Positions 44,569 to 55,232 of a stretch of DNA of 64,000 nucleotides are shown here, in pieces; the first letter of the stretch is position 1; each line of letters begins with the position of its first letter. Origin of the DNA: Streptomyces candidus (GTDB taxonomy: Bacteria > Actinomycetota > Actinomycetes > Streptomycetales > Streptomycetaceae); contig NZ_JACHEM010000005.1 in assembly GCF_014207445.1 (NCBI RefSeq), forward strand, positions 434,001 to 498,000, in the 5' to 3' direction. The position numbers were made by a program, and so were the translations under genes. The notes under the pieces are model-generated. The model was not told where the DNA came from and ran no database searches. It saw nothing but the letters and a program-made list of their open reading frames with translations.

Positions 44569-46791
44569 ATGGTCAAGCCCTGGCAGGACACCACCCTGCC
44601 CGCCGCCGTCCGGGCGGCGGACCTGCTCGCCCGGATGACCACGGAGGAGAAGACCGCCCAGATCACCAGCGTATGGATCGGTGCGGACACCGAAGGCGCC
44701 GACGTCGCTCCCGGTCAGCACACGTACGCGGCCCGCAGCGCCGCGCTCGACGCGCTCCTGCCGTACGGAGTCGGCCACCTCACACGCCCCTTCGGCACGG
44801 TCCCGGTCGAACCCTCCGAAGGCGCTGCCCGCCTCGCCGAACTGCAACGCGCAATCCGTACGGGCAACCGGTTCTCCCTGCCCGCCATCGCCCACGAGGA
44901 ATGCCTGACCGGGTTCACCGCCTGGCAGGCCACCGTCTTCCCGACACCGCTCGCCTGGGGTGCCACCTTCGACCCCGCACTGGTGACGGAGATGGCACGG
45001 GCCATCGGTACGTCGATGCGAGCGGTGGGCATCCACCAGGGGCTGGCCCCGGTCCTGGACGTCGTACGCGACGCACGCTGGGGCCGCACCGAGGAAGCCA
45101 TCGGCGAGGACCCGTACCTGGTGGGCACCATCGGCACCGCATACGTGCGCGGACTCGAGGCCGCCGGGGTCGTCGCCACCCTCAAGCACTTCGCCGGGTA
45201 CTCCGCCTCCCGCGCCGCCCGCAACCACGCGCCCGCCCCGCTCGGCCCGCGCGAACTCGCCGACGTGATCCTGCCGCCGTTCGAGATGGCGGTACGGGAC
45301 GGAGGCGCCCGGTCCGTGATGCCCGCCTACAACGACATCGACGGTCTGCCCGCCCATGCCCACCCCGGACTGCTGAGCCGACTCCTGCGTGAGGAGTGGG
45401 GATTCACCGGCACCGTGGTCTCGGACTACTACGGCGTCTCACTGCTGGAGGAAGCGCACCGGATCGCCGACGGGGAGAGGGCCGCCGCACGGCTCGCCCT
45501 CGCGGCCGGCGTCGACGTCGAACTCCCCGCAGCCCGCTGCTTCGACCCCGCCGACCCGCTCCCCGCGGACCTGCTGGAGCGATCCGTGCTGCGGGTCCTC
45601 ACCCAGAAGTGCGAACTGGGTCTGCTAGACCCGCAGCAGGAGCCCGCCGTCGGTGCCGGGCCCGTCGACCTCAATCCCCCGCACATGCGGGAACTGGCGC
45701 GGGCGGTCGCCGAGGAGTCCGTCGTCCTGCTCGCGAACGACTACGAGGGCGTGCCGTTGCGCGGCGATGCGCGCATCGCGCTCCTCGGCCCGCTCGCCCA
45801 TGAGCAGGCCGCCATGCTCGGCTGCTACACCTTCCCCCGGCACGTCGGCGTTCACCACCCCGGCCTGCCGACCGGAATCGAGGTACCGACGCTTGCCGAG
45901 GCACTGCGCACCGAGCTGCCGGGCGCCGTGTTCGTCGACGATCCGGCCGGCGCCGATGTCTGCCTGGCCGTGGTCGGGGACCGGTCCGGCCTGTTCGGAC
46001 GCGGCTCGTCGGGCGAGGGCTGCGACGCCGAGGACCTCGCACTGCCCTACGGCCAGGGCGACCTGTTGGACGCCGTGCTGGACTCCGGGACACCGACCGT
46101 CATCGTCGTACTCAGCGGGCGGCCCTACGCACTCGGCCGTTGGGCCGACCGGGCCGCGGCGGTCGTCCAGGCCTTCTTCCCCGGGCAGGAAGGCGGCGGT
46201 GCCGTCGCGGGCGTGCTGTCCGGACGCGTCGCTCCGTCCGGCCGCCTGCCCGTGGCCGTGCCCCGCAACCCCGGCGGCCAGCCCGCCCCGTACCTCGCCC
46301 CGCCACTCGGCCGGCACGGCTTCCCCAGCACCGTGGACCCGACACCGCTGTACCCGTTCGGGCACGGCCTGTCCACCACCACCTTCGTCTGGGAAGCCCC
46401 GCACTGCGAGGCCCCCGAACTTCCCACCGACGGGGAGACGACCGTGCGCCTGACCGTCCGCAACACCGGCGAACGGCCCGGCACCGAGGTCGTCCAGCTC
46501 TACCTGCACGACCCCGTCGGCACCGTCACCCGGCCCGAGGTCCGGCTCGTGGGCTACGCCCGCGTTCCGCTCGGCCCGGGCGCATCGGCCGAAGTCCGTG
46601 CCACCTTCCCGGCGGACCTCGCCGGGTACACCGGCGCCGACGGCCGTCGTGCCGTCGAGCCCGGCGCCCTCGAACTGCGCATCTCCGCGTCCAGTGAGCA
46701 CGTGCACCACACCGTCCCGCTCACCCTGACAGGCCCGGTGCGGGAGGTCGGGCACACTCGCCGGATGCGGTGCGAGATGCGGGTCAAGTAG
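44569..46791 (+). CDS. bxlA: GH3 beta-xylosidase (BxlA-like)
   Basis: A 740-residue glycoside hydrolase family 3 enzyme without a signal peptide, so it is cytoplasmic. The N-terminal barrel contains KHFAGYSASRAARNHAPAPL and the nucleophile Asp in TVVSDYYGVS. The C-terminal domains include GDRSGLFGRGSSGEG and a fibronectin-III-like end (VRNTGERPGTEVVQLYLHD). ATG 44569 has TGAGGAG 4 bases upstream. As the last gene of the transporter operon it should hydrolyse imported xylobiose. Beta-glucosidase activity is possible in the family, but the context favours xylosidase. Confidence 0.88.
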   Translation: MVKPWQDTTLPAAVRAADLLARMTTEEKTAQITSVWIGADTEGADVAPGQHTYAARSAALDALLPYGVGHLTRPFGTVPVEPSEGAARLAELQRAIRTGNRFSLPAIAHEECLTGFTAWQATVFPTPLAWGATFDPALVTEMARAIGTSMRAVGIHQGLAPVLDVVRDARWGRTEEAIGEDPYLVGTIGTAYVRGLEAAGVVATLKHFAGYSASRAARNHAPAPLGPRELADVILPPFEMAVRDGGARSVMPAYNDIDGLPAHAHPGLLSRLLREEWGFTGTVVSDYYGVSLLEEAHRIADGERAAARLALAAGVDVELPAARCFDPADPLPADLLERSVLRVLTQKCELGLLDPQQEPAVGAGPVDLNPPHMRELARAVAEESVVLLANDYEGVPLRGDARIALLGPLAHEQAAMLGCYTFPRHVGVHHPGLPTGIEVPTLAEALRTELPGAVFVDDPAGADVCLAVVGDRSGLFGRGSSGEGCDAEDLALPYGQGDLLDAVLDSGTPTVIVVLSGRPYALGRWADRAAAVVQAFFPGQEGGGAVAGVLSGRVAPSGRLPVAVPRNPGGQPAPYLAPPLGRHGFPSTVDPTPLYPFGHGLSTTTFVWEAPHCEAPELPTDGETTVRLTVRNTGERPGTEVVQLYLHDPVGTVTRPEVRLVGYARVPLGPGASAEVRATFPADLAGYTGADGRRAVEPGALELRISASSEHVHHTVPLTLTGPVREVGHTRRMRCEMRVK

Positions 46792-46930
46792 GGCCCGTCC
46801 CGCGGGGTCAGCCACCGGTCGCCGTGCCTGCGCCGAGGAGGAAGCCGCGACAGAGCGGGTTGCCGCCCTGGTTCCCTCTGTCGGCGGACCGCGCATCCCC
46901 GCCGCCGGCCGGTGTGCTGACCGGCGTCGA

Positions 46931-46957
46931 CGGTGGAGGCGTCCCGCGCCTCCACCG
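46931..46957. terminator. Bidirectional hairpin between bxlA and the xylanase gene
   Basis: CGGTGGAGGCG (46931-46941) pairs with CGCCTCCACCG (46947-46957) over a 5-base loop. It lies between two converging genes and can end transcription from both sides. Confidence 0.75.
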
Positions 46958-47105
46958 CCTTCCCGCTGGTGCCGATTCCCGGGGGCACGCCAGGGCTTGC
47001 CGTCCACCGCTGCCGCCGTGGCGGGGCAGTGTTCACCGTTCCCTGGACCCGTCCCTTCGTTTGCAGCAGGCGTGGCAGATCGTTTGCAGCAGCCGTGCCA
47101 GAGCC

Positions 47106-48701
<1,596 letters not shown>

Positions 48702-48956
48702 TCATGTGTCCGTGCGGTGCAGCGGGTTGCGTTGCCGCGGGTGGGGGCCGACGTCCGGAAGCGACGGCCGACGGGGGTCGCCTCGGGCGCTGGGGTCCCG
48801 GTCCCGGGGACGGGTAGAAGGCGACACGGATTGACGATCGGGCTGTGCGGTTGTCTGCACGGAACGTCTGAACGCGGCCGTCGTCCTGGGACACGGGACA
48901 GCCCGGGACGGTGCACCGTGGGCGCTTGGGCCGACCGGAGGCAGGAAGCACCCTCA

Positions 48957-48970
48957 TTCGACATGTCGAA
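48957..48970. promoter_or_regulatory. Palindromic operator upstream of the xylanase
   Basis: TTCGACATGTCGAA is a perfect 14-base palindrome located about 25-38 bases downstream of the predicted minus-strand transcription start. It shares ATGTCGAACA with the site before the first GH43 gene. Confidence 0.65.
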
Positions 48971-49001
48971 CAATGATCGGTGTGCCGGTGATGCCAGTCG
49001 G

Positions 49002-49030
49002 ACAGTAATGACGTGCGGTCGGCCCGTCAA
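49002..49030 (-). promoter_or_regulatory. Promoter reading toward the xylanase gene
   Basis: On the minus strand, TTGACG (49025-49030) and TACTGT (49002-49007) are separated by 17 bases. The predicted start near 48995 leaves a leader of about 450 bases to xlnA. Confidence 0.6.
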
Positions 49031-49230
49031 CAGGTCCGGGCGCTAGGGAAGTTGACGTGGTGGTGGCCAAGTGGACGCTGCGTGCTGTGCCTCGCCCCTC
49101 GCACAGGCGCCCTCGGTTCGCTACTCGTTCCGAAAGTTTCCGAAGTGCTTCCGGATGTCCCGACCTGCTGTTCATCCCGGAGGGAGAGCCGGGGGAGAGG
49201 CGCTTCCCAAGGTTCAATCGGCGCGAGGTC

Positions 49231-49259
49231 TTGACCGGAAGGCTCGGCCTTCCTAGCTT
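49231..49259 (+). promoter_or_regulatory. Promoter of the GH62 gene
   Basis: TTGACC (49231-49236), a 17-base spacer and TAGCTT (49254-49259). Transcription should begin near 49266, about 190 bases before the GH62 start. Confidence 0.65.
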
Positions 49260-49286
49260 GTGGCGTCACAAGCGTTCGAGATATTT

Positions 49287-49301
49287 CCGAAAAATTTTCG
49301 G
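49287..49301. promoter_or_regulatory. Palindromic operator of the GH62 gene
   Basis: CCGAAAAATTTTCGG has perfect 7-base arms around a central A and lies about +21 to +35 relative to the predicted start. It is nearly identical to the bxlE operator. A looser copy (CCGAAAGTTTCCG) lies upstream of the promoter near 49130-49142. Confidence 0.7.
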
Positions 49302-49455
49302 TAGGTAACCGGAAATTCCAACCCCGTCCCCTCCCCTTCGGAAAGTCCGTTCCCGGCCCGTCGGGGTCGCCGCACCCCCACCCACTCGCACCCCGCCCGC
49401 TCGCCCCGCCCCGGGCACCTCTTCCCGCGCACCTCGTCCCCGACGGGAGCTCTCC

Positions 49456-50934
49456 ATGATGTGGTTTCGTCATCCGCCCCTGGTCAACCTGAGACGCTTA
49501 CTCGCCATCCTCGCGCCCGTGCTGCTCGCGGCCACCTTCCTCTCCGCCCAGCCCGCAGCCGCGGCGACCGTCGACACCAACGCCTGGTACGTACTGGTCA
49601 ACCGCAACAGCGGGAAGGCCCTGGACGTCCACAATCTGGCCACCAACGACGGCGCGCGCCTCACCCAGTGGACCAGGAACGACCAGAACCAGCAGCAGTG
49701 GCAGTTCGTCGATTCGGGCGGCGGCAGCTACCGCATCACATCCCGCCACTCCGGCAAGGTGCTGGACGTGCAGGGCCGGTCCACCGCCAACGGCGGCCCC
49801 ATCGTTCAGTGGGCCGACCTGAACGCCACCCACCAGCAGTGGCAGCTGGCGGACAGCCCGGGCGGCTACGTACGGCTGGTCTCGCGCCACAGCAACAAGG
49901 CCCTCGAAGTACAAGGCGCCTCCACCCTCGACAACGCGAACATCGTCCAGTACGACGACTGGGGCGGCACCAACCAGCAGTGGCAGCTCGTCAAGGTCGG
50001 CACCAGCAACGCCGGGACGTGCGTTCTTCCGTCGACATACCGCTGGACGTCAACGGGCGCGCTGGCGCAGCCCAAGCCCGGGTGGGCCTCGCTCAAGGAC
50101 TTCACCGTGGTCCCGTACAACGGCAAGCATCTCGTCTATGCGACGACGCACGGCGCGGGCCCGGGAACGGGCTGGGAATCGATGAACTTCGGCCTCTTCT
50201 CCCACTGGCCGGAGATGGGTTCAGTCAGCCAGAACGCGATGGCGCACTCCGTTGTCGCGCCCACACTCTTCTACTTCGCGCCGAAGAACATCTGGGTGCT
50301 CGCCTATCAGTGGGGAGGTGGAGGCGCCTTCTCCTACCGGACGTCGAGCGACCCGTCCAATCCCGACGGCTGGTCATCACAGCAGGTGCTTTTCACCGGA
50401 AGCATCACCGGCTCCGGGACCGGCCCCATCGATCAGACGCTCATCGCGGACGGCACGAACATGTACCTGTTCTTCGCCGGTGACAACGGCAAGATCTACC
50501 GGGCCAGCATGCCGATCGGGAACTTTCCGGGCAGTTTCGGCTCGGCCTACACAACGATGATGAGCGATACGACGAACAACCTGTTCGAAGCGCCGCAGGT
50601 CTACAAGCTCCAGGGCCAGGACCGCTACCTCATGATCGTCGAGGCGATCGGTACGCAGGGCCGCTACTTCCGCTCGTTCACGGCCACCAGTCTGAACGGC
50701 TCATGGACACCCCAGGCCGCGACCGAGGGCAACCCCTTCGCCGGCAGAGCCAACAGTGGAGCCACCTGGACCGACGACATCAGCCATGGCGAACTGATCC
50801 GCGTCAGCGCGGATCAGACGTTCACCGTCGATCCGTGCAACCTGCAATTCCTGTACCAGGGACGCGATCCCAGGATCGGCGGCGACTACGGCCAATGGCC
50901 CTACCGTCCGGGTCTGCTGACACTGCGCCGCTGA
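49456..50934 (+). CDS. abfB: Secreted GH62 alpha-L-arabinofuranosidase with CBM13
   Basis: A 492-residue debranching enzyme. A signal peptide ([20 protein letters not shown]) is followed by an N-terminal ricin-type CBM13 (about 42-180, three repeats with QQW motifs) and a GH62 five-bladed propeller (about 188-492). GH62 marks include [39 protein letters not shown] and a final [13 protein letters not shown]. It removes arabinose from arabinoxylan. The start is ATG 49456 with a GGAG upstream, or ATG 49459. Codon 15 is TTA (49498-49500), within the signal peptide. It has its own promoter and operator. Confidence 0.92.
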   Translation: MMWFRHPPLVNLRRLLAILAPVLLAATFLSAQPAAAATVDTNAWYVLVNRNSGKALDVHNLATNDGARLTQWTRNDQNQQQWQFVDSGGGSYRITSRHSGKVLDVQGRSTANGGPIVQWADLNATHQQWQLADSPGGYVRLVSRHSNKALEVQGASTLDNANIVQYDDWGGTNQQWQLVKVGTSNAGTCVLPSTYRWTSTGALAQPKPGWASLKDFTVVPYNGKHLVYATTHGAGPGTGWESMNFGLFSHWPEMGSVSQNAMAHSVVAPTLFYFAPKNIWVLAYQWGGGGAFSYRTSSDPSNPDGWSSQQVLFTGSITGSGTGPIDQTLIADGTNMYLFFAGDNGKIYRASMPIGNFPGSFGSAYTTMMSDTTNNLFEAPQVYKLQGQDRYLMIVEAIGTQGRYFRSFTATSLNGSWTPQAATEGNPFAGRANSGATWTDDISHGELIRVSADQTFTVDPCNLQFLYQGRDPRIGGDYGQWPYRPGLLTLRR

Positions 50935-51335
50935 CGGCGTGACGCGGGCCCGGTGGGGAGTCGGCGTGGCAGGCTCGGCGAAAGGCCGGGACGGCCCCGA
51001 TCGTGCGACGACGTCAGAAGTCACACCGCGACGGAGCGCAGGGCCGAGGGGCGTCCACCAGCCCGGGGGCATCCTTGTTACGAGCACAAGGAACGCAACG
51101 CCCTGTGTTCCCCGGCGTGTACGGCGGCCTTGTCACGGTAGGCCGCGGGCCCGCGATGCACATGAGCCCACCGTCCGAGAACACGGCGACGACGTACGAC
51201 CGCAGGATGAGTCCCCCTACCTCCCGCGGTCGCAGAGCGGCCGTTGCCCCGGCGTGTTCGTTTACGACTGAGGTAGCACACGATGGCGACCTGGGACCGA
51301 TGTGGCAGCGCGCCTCCCACGCCGAGGATGGCCGG
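50935..51335. other. Intergenic, nothing recognised
   Basis: No conserved gene or hairpin was found. Open frames reach back into this stretch from the following hydrolase gene, but they lack family similarity and a ribosome binding site. Confidence 0.4.
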
Positions 51336-52790
51336 GTGACCGAGATCATCGCGGGACTGTACATGTCCCCCCTGGAAATCCTTACCTCGCTGGGTGCCGC
51401 CGCGCTGGTCGTGGCGCGCTGGCTTCCTCCCGCTGCCCGCCCGCGCGTCACGATCGCGGCGGGGGCGGTTCTCGTGCTGTCCGCGATCGTGCTGGGTGTG
51501 GTGGGGATCCGCTGGCAGATGCTGCCGGTACTGGCGGGCGCCGCCTTCGCATTGCCCTTCGCCGTCTCGCCTCTGCTGCGACGGCGTACCGGTCGGCCTG
51601 CGTGGCGGGCCCGTTGGTGGCTGGCGTTGCCGGGATCACTGGCTTGCGCCGGCCTGATCGCCTCGGGCCCGTCGGCCGTTTGGGCCTTCCCTGTCCCCGT
51701 CTTCCCCGAACCCTCGGGCCACTTCGCGGTCGGTACCCACGTGGTGCAGTGGACCGACCCGAACCGCCCTGAGACCGCCACCGCCGACCCGCACGACCGG
51801 CGCACAGTCGTAGCCCAGCTCTGGTACCCCGCGCAGCAGAGCCCCGCAGGCGTGCAGCGGGCCCAGTACGCCGGACGCACGAAGCAGGAGGCGCGCACCG
51901 TCTCCGACGCCCTCGCACGCTATGCCGGCCTGCCCGGGTTCCTGGTCGACGGTGTCCCGCGTGCCCGCACCCATGCGGTCTTCAACGCTCCGGTGGCCGA
52001 CACGGGCGGACGGTTCCCGGTCGTGCTGTTCTCTCCCGGGCTGGGCGGAGTGCGTACCCAGAACACCGCCTGGGCGGAGGAACTGGCCAGCAACGGCTAC
52101 GTGGTCGCCGCCCTTGACCACCCGTACGACTCCGCCGCCGTTGTCCTCGCCGACGGCCGAACCGTCAACACCAAAATCGCCGCCACCGGCGACGACGAGG
52201 AAGACAACAAACGGGCCGCCGCAACAACGGGTATCCGGGCCGCGGACCTCAGCTACGCCCTCACGCAACTGGGCCGCCTGGACCGAGGCGAGACAGCGGG
52301 CCCGCTGACCGGACGTCTGGACACCGACCGGGCTGCGGTGACCGGCCACTCCCTGGGGGGCGGCGCCGCCCTGCAAGCAGCCCGCCAGGACCGCCGGTTC
52401 GACGCCGTCATCAATCTGGACGGCTACCCCCGCGACCCCCAGCTGCGCCCCTACCGCCAGCCGGTGCTCGCGCTCACCCAGGCCATCACCCCGGACACCG
52501 ACCCGCGCTACATCCCCCGCCTCACCCAGGTCCTCGAGCTCAGCACCGCGACGAGCTACCGGCTCACCATCCCCGGCACCGCACACCTCACCTTCATGGA
52601 CGCCCCCCTGTACCTGCCGCCCGTGCCCTCGATGGTCGGGTCCCTGGGCCGCACCGAGAGCCCGCACCGTGTCGCCGCAACCACTCTCGCCTTCCTGAAC
52701 ACCACCCTGCGGCACAAACCCGGCGATCTGAGCACCGTCCTGTCGGATTACGGCGACCTCAGCACCTACCGCCCGGGCAACAGCCACTGA
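51336..52790 (+). CDS. Membrane-anchored alpha/beta hydrolase (PAF-acetylhydrolase-like)
   Basis: A protein of about 484 residues with three to four N-terminal hydrophobic segments (about 8-125, for example VTIAAGAVLVLSAIVLGVVG). A large alpha/beta-hydrolase domain follows, resembling platelet-activating-factor acetylhydrolase and chlorophyllase-like lipases. VVAQLWYPAQQ, PVVLFSPGLGG and the nucleophile elbow GHSLGGGAALQAA are the landmarks, with a catalytic His in IPGTAHLTFMD. GTG 51336 has a GAGGA upstream and opens just before the first membrane segment; ATG 51300 is an alternative. It lies among the hemicellulase genes but no link to xylan (such as esterase action) can be shown. Confidence 0.75.
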   Translation: MTEIIAGLYMSPLEILTSLGAAALVVARWLPPAARPRVTIAAGAVLVLSAIVLGVVGIRWQMLPVLAGAAFALPFAVSPLLRRRTGRPAWRARWWLALPGSLACAGLIASGPSAVWAFPVPVFPEPSGHFAVGTHVVQWTDPNRPETATADPHDRRTVVAQLWYPAQQSPAGVQRAQYAGRTKQEARTVSDALARYAGLPGFLVDGVPRARTHAVFNAPVADTGGRFPVVLFSPGLGGVRTQNTAWAEELASNGYVVAALDHPYDSAAVVLADGRTVNTKIAATGDDEEDNKRAAATTGIRAADLSYALTQLGRLDRGETAGPLTGRLDTDRAAVTGHSLGGGAALQAARQDRRFDAVINLDGYPRDPQLRPYRQPVLALTQAITPDTDPRYIPRLTQVLELSTATSYRLTIPGTAHLTFMDAPLYLPPVPSMVGSLGRTESPHRVAATTLAFLNTTLRHKPGDLSTVLSDYGDLSTYRPGNSH

Positions 52791-53069
52791 TCTGCCGTGC
52801 CGTGCCGTGCCGCGGCAGCCGCGGTACGGCTGATCCTCTTCCCCGCCGCAGTGGCGTCCGCGGTTTGCCCCTGCCGCAAACCAGCGCGTCAGGCCTATGT
52901 GTCGACGGTTGATGAATCATGTTCGGCTGCGCGGCGAGCGGATGCCGGAGCGGCCCGGTTGGGGCCCCGTACCCTGACGTGCTCACTGCACTGCCGGTGC
53001 CGGGTCAAGCTCTGTATGGAGGTGGTCGCCAGAGAAGCCAGGTGCGGTGGCGGGGGAGAGTACCGCGCC
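52791..53069. other. Intergenic, nothing recognised
   Basis: No domain-bearing frame or clear regulatory signal is seen. Confidence 0.4.
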
Positions 53070-53260
53070 TCAAGCACTTGTCTTACGAGGGGCCTTCTTC
53101 GCTGGAGCCGTCTTGGAGGTCTCCTTCGCGGTGGGCTTCTTCGCCTGGGCGGCTTTCTTTCGGGCGTGGTCGGTGGGTCGTGGACGCTCGCGTCTTCGCC
53201 GTTTTCCGTCGGTCCTCCGAGTCCTGAGCCGCCCGCACGTGGGCCGCAGGCCCGCCTCAC
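53070..53260 (-). pseudogene. Lysine/alanine-rich (HU-like) tail fragment
   Basis: The minus strand ends a frame with ARKKAAQAKKPTAKETSKT and APAKKAPRKTSA before a stop. Such KKA/PAKK repeats form the C-terminal tail of the Streptomyces HupS nucleoid protein and of histone-H1-like proteins. No globular HU domain precedes it; the upstream frame is not conserved. It looks like the broken end of such a gene, but the compositional match alone is weak. Confidence 0.3.
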
Positions 53261-53610
53261 CGCGGTACTCCAGCTTCAGCCGCAGAAAAACTGGATCCAA
53301 AACACCACCACGTGACCGACTTCGGGTCCGCACGGTGACAACCACCGATGGCAGCCGTTTCGGCTGCGTGACGTCGCGCTGCGCGAGTGTTGATCGGGGC
53401 GGAGCGCAGTACCAAGAGGAGGGCCGGGTGCGCGAGGGCCGAACGGCGTGGCGTGCATTCGGCCAAAAGCCGTGGGCGGGGCACGAATTGCAGACGGACT
53501 GTTCGAGGTGCCGGACGAGCTGGTCGGTGCTCTCGCGGACTCCGTGGCGGCACCTCGCGAGTGGTGTGTCGGGTGTCAGGGACCCGCAGGAAAGAAAGCT
53601 GTCCGAACCG

Positions 53611-53639
53611 TTGACGCGTACCAGTCGGGTACCTATGTT
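53611..53639 (+). promoter_or_regulatory. Promoter of the GH43 gene pair
   Basis: TTGACG (53611-53616) and TATGTT (53634-53639) with a 17-base spacer. Transcription should begin near 53646, about 80 bases before the first GH43 start. Confidence 0.65.
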
Positions 53640-53667
53640 TTGGTCGAAGTTACGCACACCGTCCGGT

Positions 53668-53678
53668 ATGTCGAACAT
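53668..53678. promoter_or_regulatory. Palindromic site downstream of the GH43 promoter
   Basis: ATGTCGAACAT has complementary ends ATGT/ACAT around CGA and lies about +22 to +32. It shares ATGTCGAACA with the xylanase-side palindrome at 48957-48970. Confidence 0.5.
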
Positions 53679-53724
53679 GACGTAGCCGGTGACTGTCAGC
53701 TGCCGCTGTCGAAAGGGACTCTCT

Positions 53725-55209
53725 GTGTTCCGCACCCGCTACTGGTTCGCCTTCATGGCGGCGCTGCTCGTGATGCTGTCACCAGTGACCACGCAGCCCG
53801 CCGCGGCCGCCGAGGGGCGTCCGTACACCAACCCCGTCAAGTCGGAGAAGGGCGCCGATCCTTGGCTGGAGTACTACAACGGCCACTACTACCTGGTCAC
53901 CACCTCCTTCACCGGCGTGCTGACCATGCGGAAGTCACCCACCCTGGCCGGTCTGTCGACGGCCCCCAGCGTCCAGGTCTGGAGCGACACCACCTCCACC
54001 CGCAACACCAACTTCTGGGCGCCCGAGCTGCACTTCGTCGACGGCCGCTGGTACCTCTACTACTCCGCCGGGCAGAGCGGCGTGGCCTGCTGCGACTCCC
54101 AACGCACCCATGTCCTGGAGAGCGTCGGCAGCGATCCCATGGGCCCCTACACCTACAAGAATCAGCTCACCGGCTCGAACCTGAATCCGGCCGGCTGGCT
54201 CATCGACGCCAGTGTGCTGCGCCACGGCGGCAAGCTGTACCTCCTCGGCAGCGGGTCCATCAACGGCAGCAAGCAGAGCCTGGTCATCGCGCCGATGAGC
54301 AACGCGTACACAGTCAGCGGCTCCACCTTCACCGTCATCTCCAGCCCCACACTGGGCTGGGAGACCCAAGGCGGCATGGTCAACGAGGGACCGGAACCGC
54401 TCTATCGCAACGGCAAGACGTTCGTCGTCTACTCCGCGAGCGCCTGCTGGGGCCCCGACTACAAGCTCGGTCAACTGGAACTGACGGGCAGCAACCCGCT
54501 GTTGGCCTCCGCCTGGACCAAGAAGTCCACACCCGTCTTCTCGCGGAACGACTCCGCGGGGGTCTACGGCCCCGGCCACAACGGCTTCTTCACCTCACCC
54601 GACGGCACCGAGAACTGGATCGTCTATCACGCCAACGACTCGGCCTCCGACGGCTGCGACAACGGCCGTACCACGCGCGCTCAGAAGTTCACCTGGAACG
54701 CCGACGGCACCCCGAACTTCGGTGCGCCGCTCGCCCTGGGCGCCACCCGGCCCGGTCCGTCCGGGGAGACCGCGGCCACGCCGACGGCGTACACGCTGGT
54801 GAACCGGAACAGCGGCAAGTGCCTGGAGGTCTCCGGCGGCAGCGCCGCGGACGGAACGGATATCGCACAGTGGACCTGCGGAGGCGGGGCCAACCAGAAG
54901 TGGCGGATCGAGGACCTCGGCAACGACACCAGCCGCCTCGTCAACGTGGCGACGGGCAAGGTCATGGACACGGCCGACTGTTCCGCCGCCGACGGTGCCG
55001 ATCTGAGGCAGTGGTCATGGCTGAACAACAACTGCCAGAAGTTCCGGATCGTGTACACGGCCTCGGACGACTACGTGCGGATTGTCAACGAGAGCAGCGG
55101 CAAGGTGGCCGACGTCGCGGACTGCGGCACGGCCAATGGCACCGACGTACGCCAGTGGACCTGGCTGAACAACACCTGCCAGCAGTGGCAGCTCAAGCCG
55201 GCGGCATGA
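53725..55209 (+). CDS. Secreted GH43 glycosidase with CBM13
   Basis: A 494-residue enzyme. A signal peptide (FAFMAALLVMLSPVTTQPAA) is followed by a GH43 five-bladed propeller (about 32-340) and a ricin-type CBM13 (about 355-494, with QKW and QQW motifs). In GH43 the catalytic base Asp is in EKGADPWLEYYNG and the acid Glu in VNEGPEPLYRNGK; WAPELHFVDGRWYLYYSAG is the family landmark. GTG 53725 has AAAGGGA upstream. Substrates of GH43 are arabinofuranosides or xylosides; the exact one cannot be read here. A 4-base ATGA overlap is possible with the following GH43 gene. Confidence 0.88.
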   Translation: MFRTRYWFAFMAALLVMLSPVTTQPAAAAEGRPYTNPVKSEKGADPWLEYYNGHYYLVTTSFTGVLTMRKSPTLAGLSTAPSVQVWSDTTSTRNTNFWAPELHFVDGRWYLYYSAGQSGVACCDSQRTHVLESVGSDPMGPYTYKNQLTGSNLNPAGWLIDASVLRHGGKLYLLGSGSINGSKQSLVIAPMSNAYTVSGSTFTVISSPTLGWETQGGMVNEGPEPLYRNGKTFVVYSASACWGPDYKLGQLELTGSNPLLASAWTKKSTPVFSRNDSAGVYGPGHNGFFTSPDGTENWIVYHANDSASDGCDNGRTTRAQKFTWNADGTPNFGAPLALGATRPGPSGETAATPTAYTLVNRNSGKCLEVSGGSAADGTDIAQWTCGGGANQKWRIEDLGNDTSRLVNVATGKVMDTADCSAADGADLRQWSWLNNNCQKFRIVYTASDDYVRIVNESSGKVADVADCGTANGTDVRQWTWLNNTCQQWQLKPAA

Positions 55210-55232
55210 CGGCCGTCAAGGAGAGAGAGACA

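Noticed and set aside
51003..51335. N-terminal extension of the alpha/beta hydrolase by 111 codons
   Set aside because: The sequence is arginine-rich and not hydrophobic, lacks a ribosome binding site, and precedes the first membrane segment at which family members begin.
53448..55232. N-terminal extension of the second GH43 gene across the first
   Set aside because: The extension is a shifted frame of the first GH43 gene. A signal peptide and ribosome binding site place the start at 55233.
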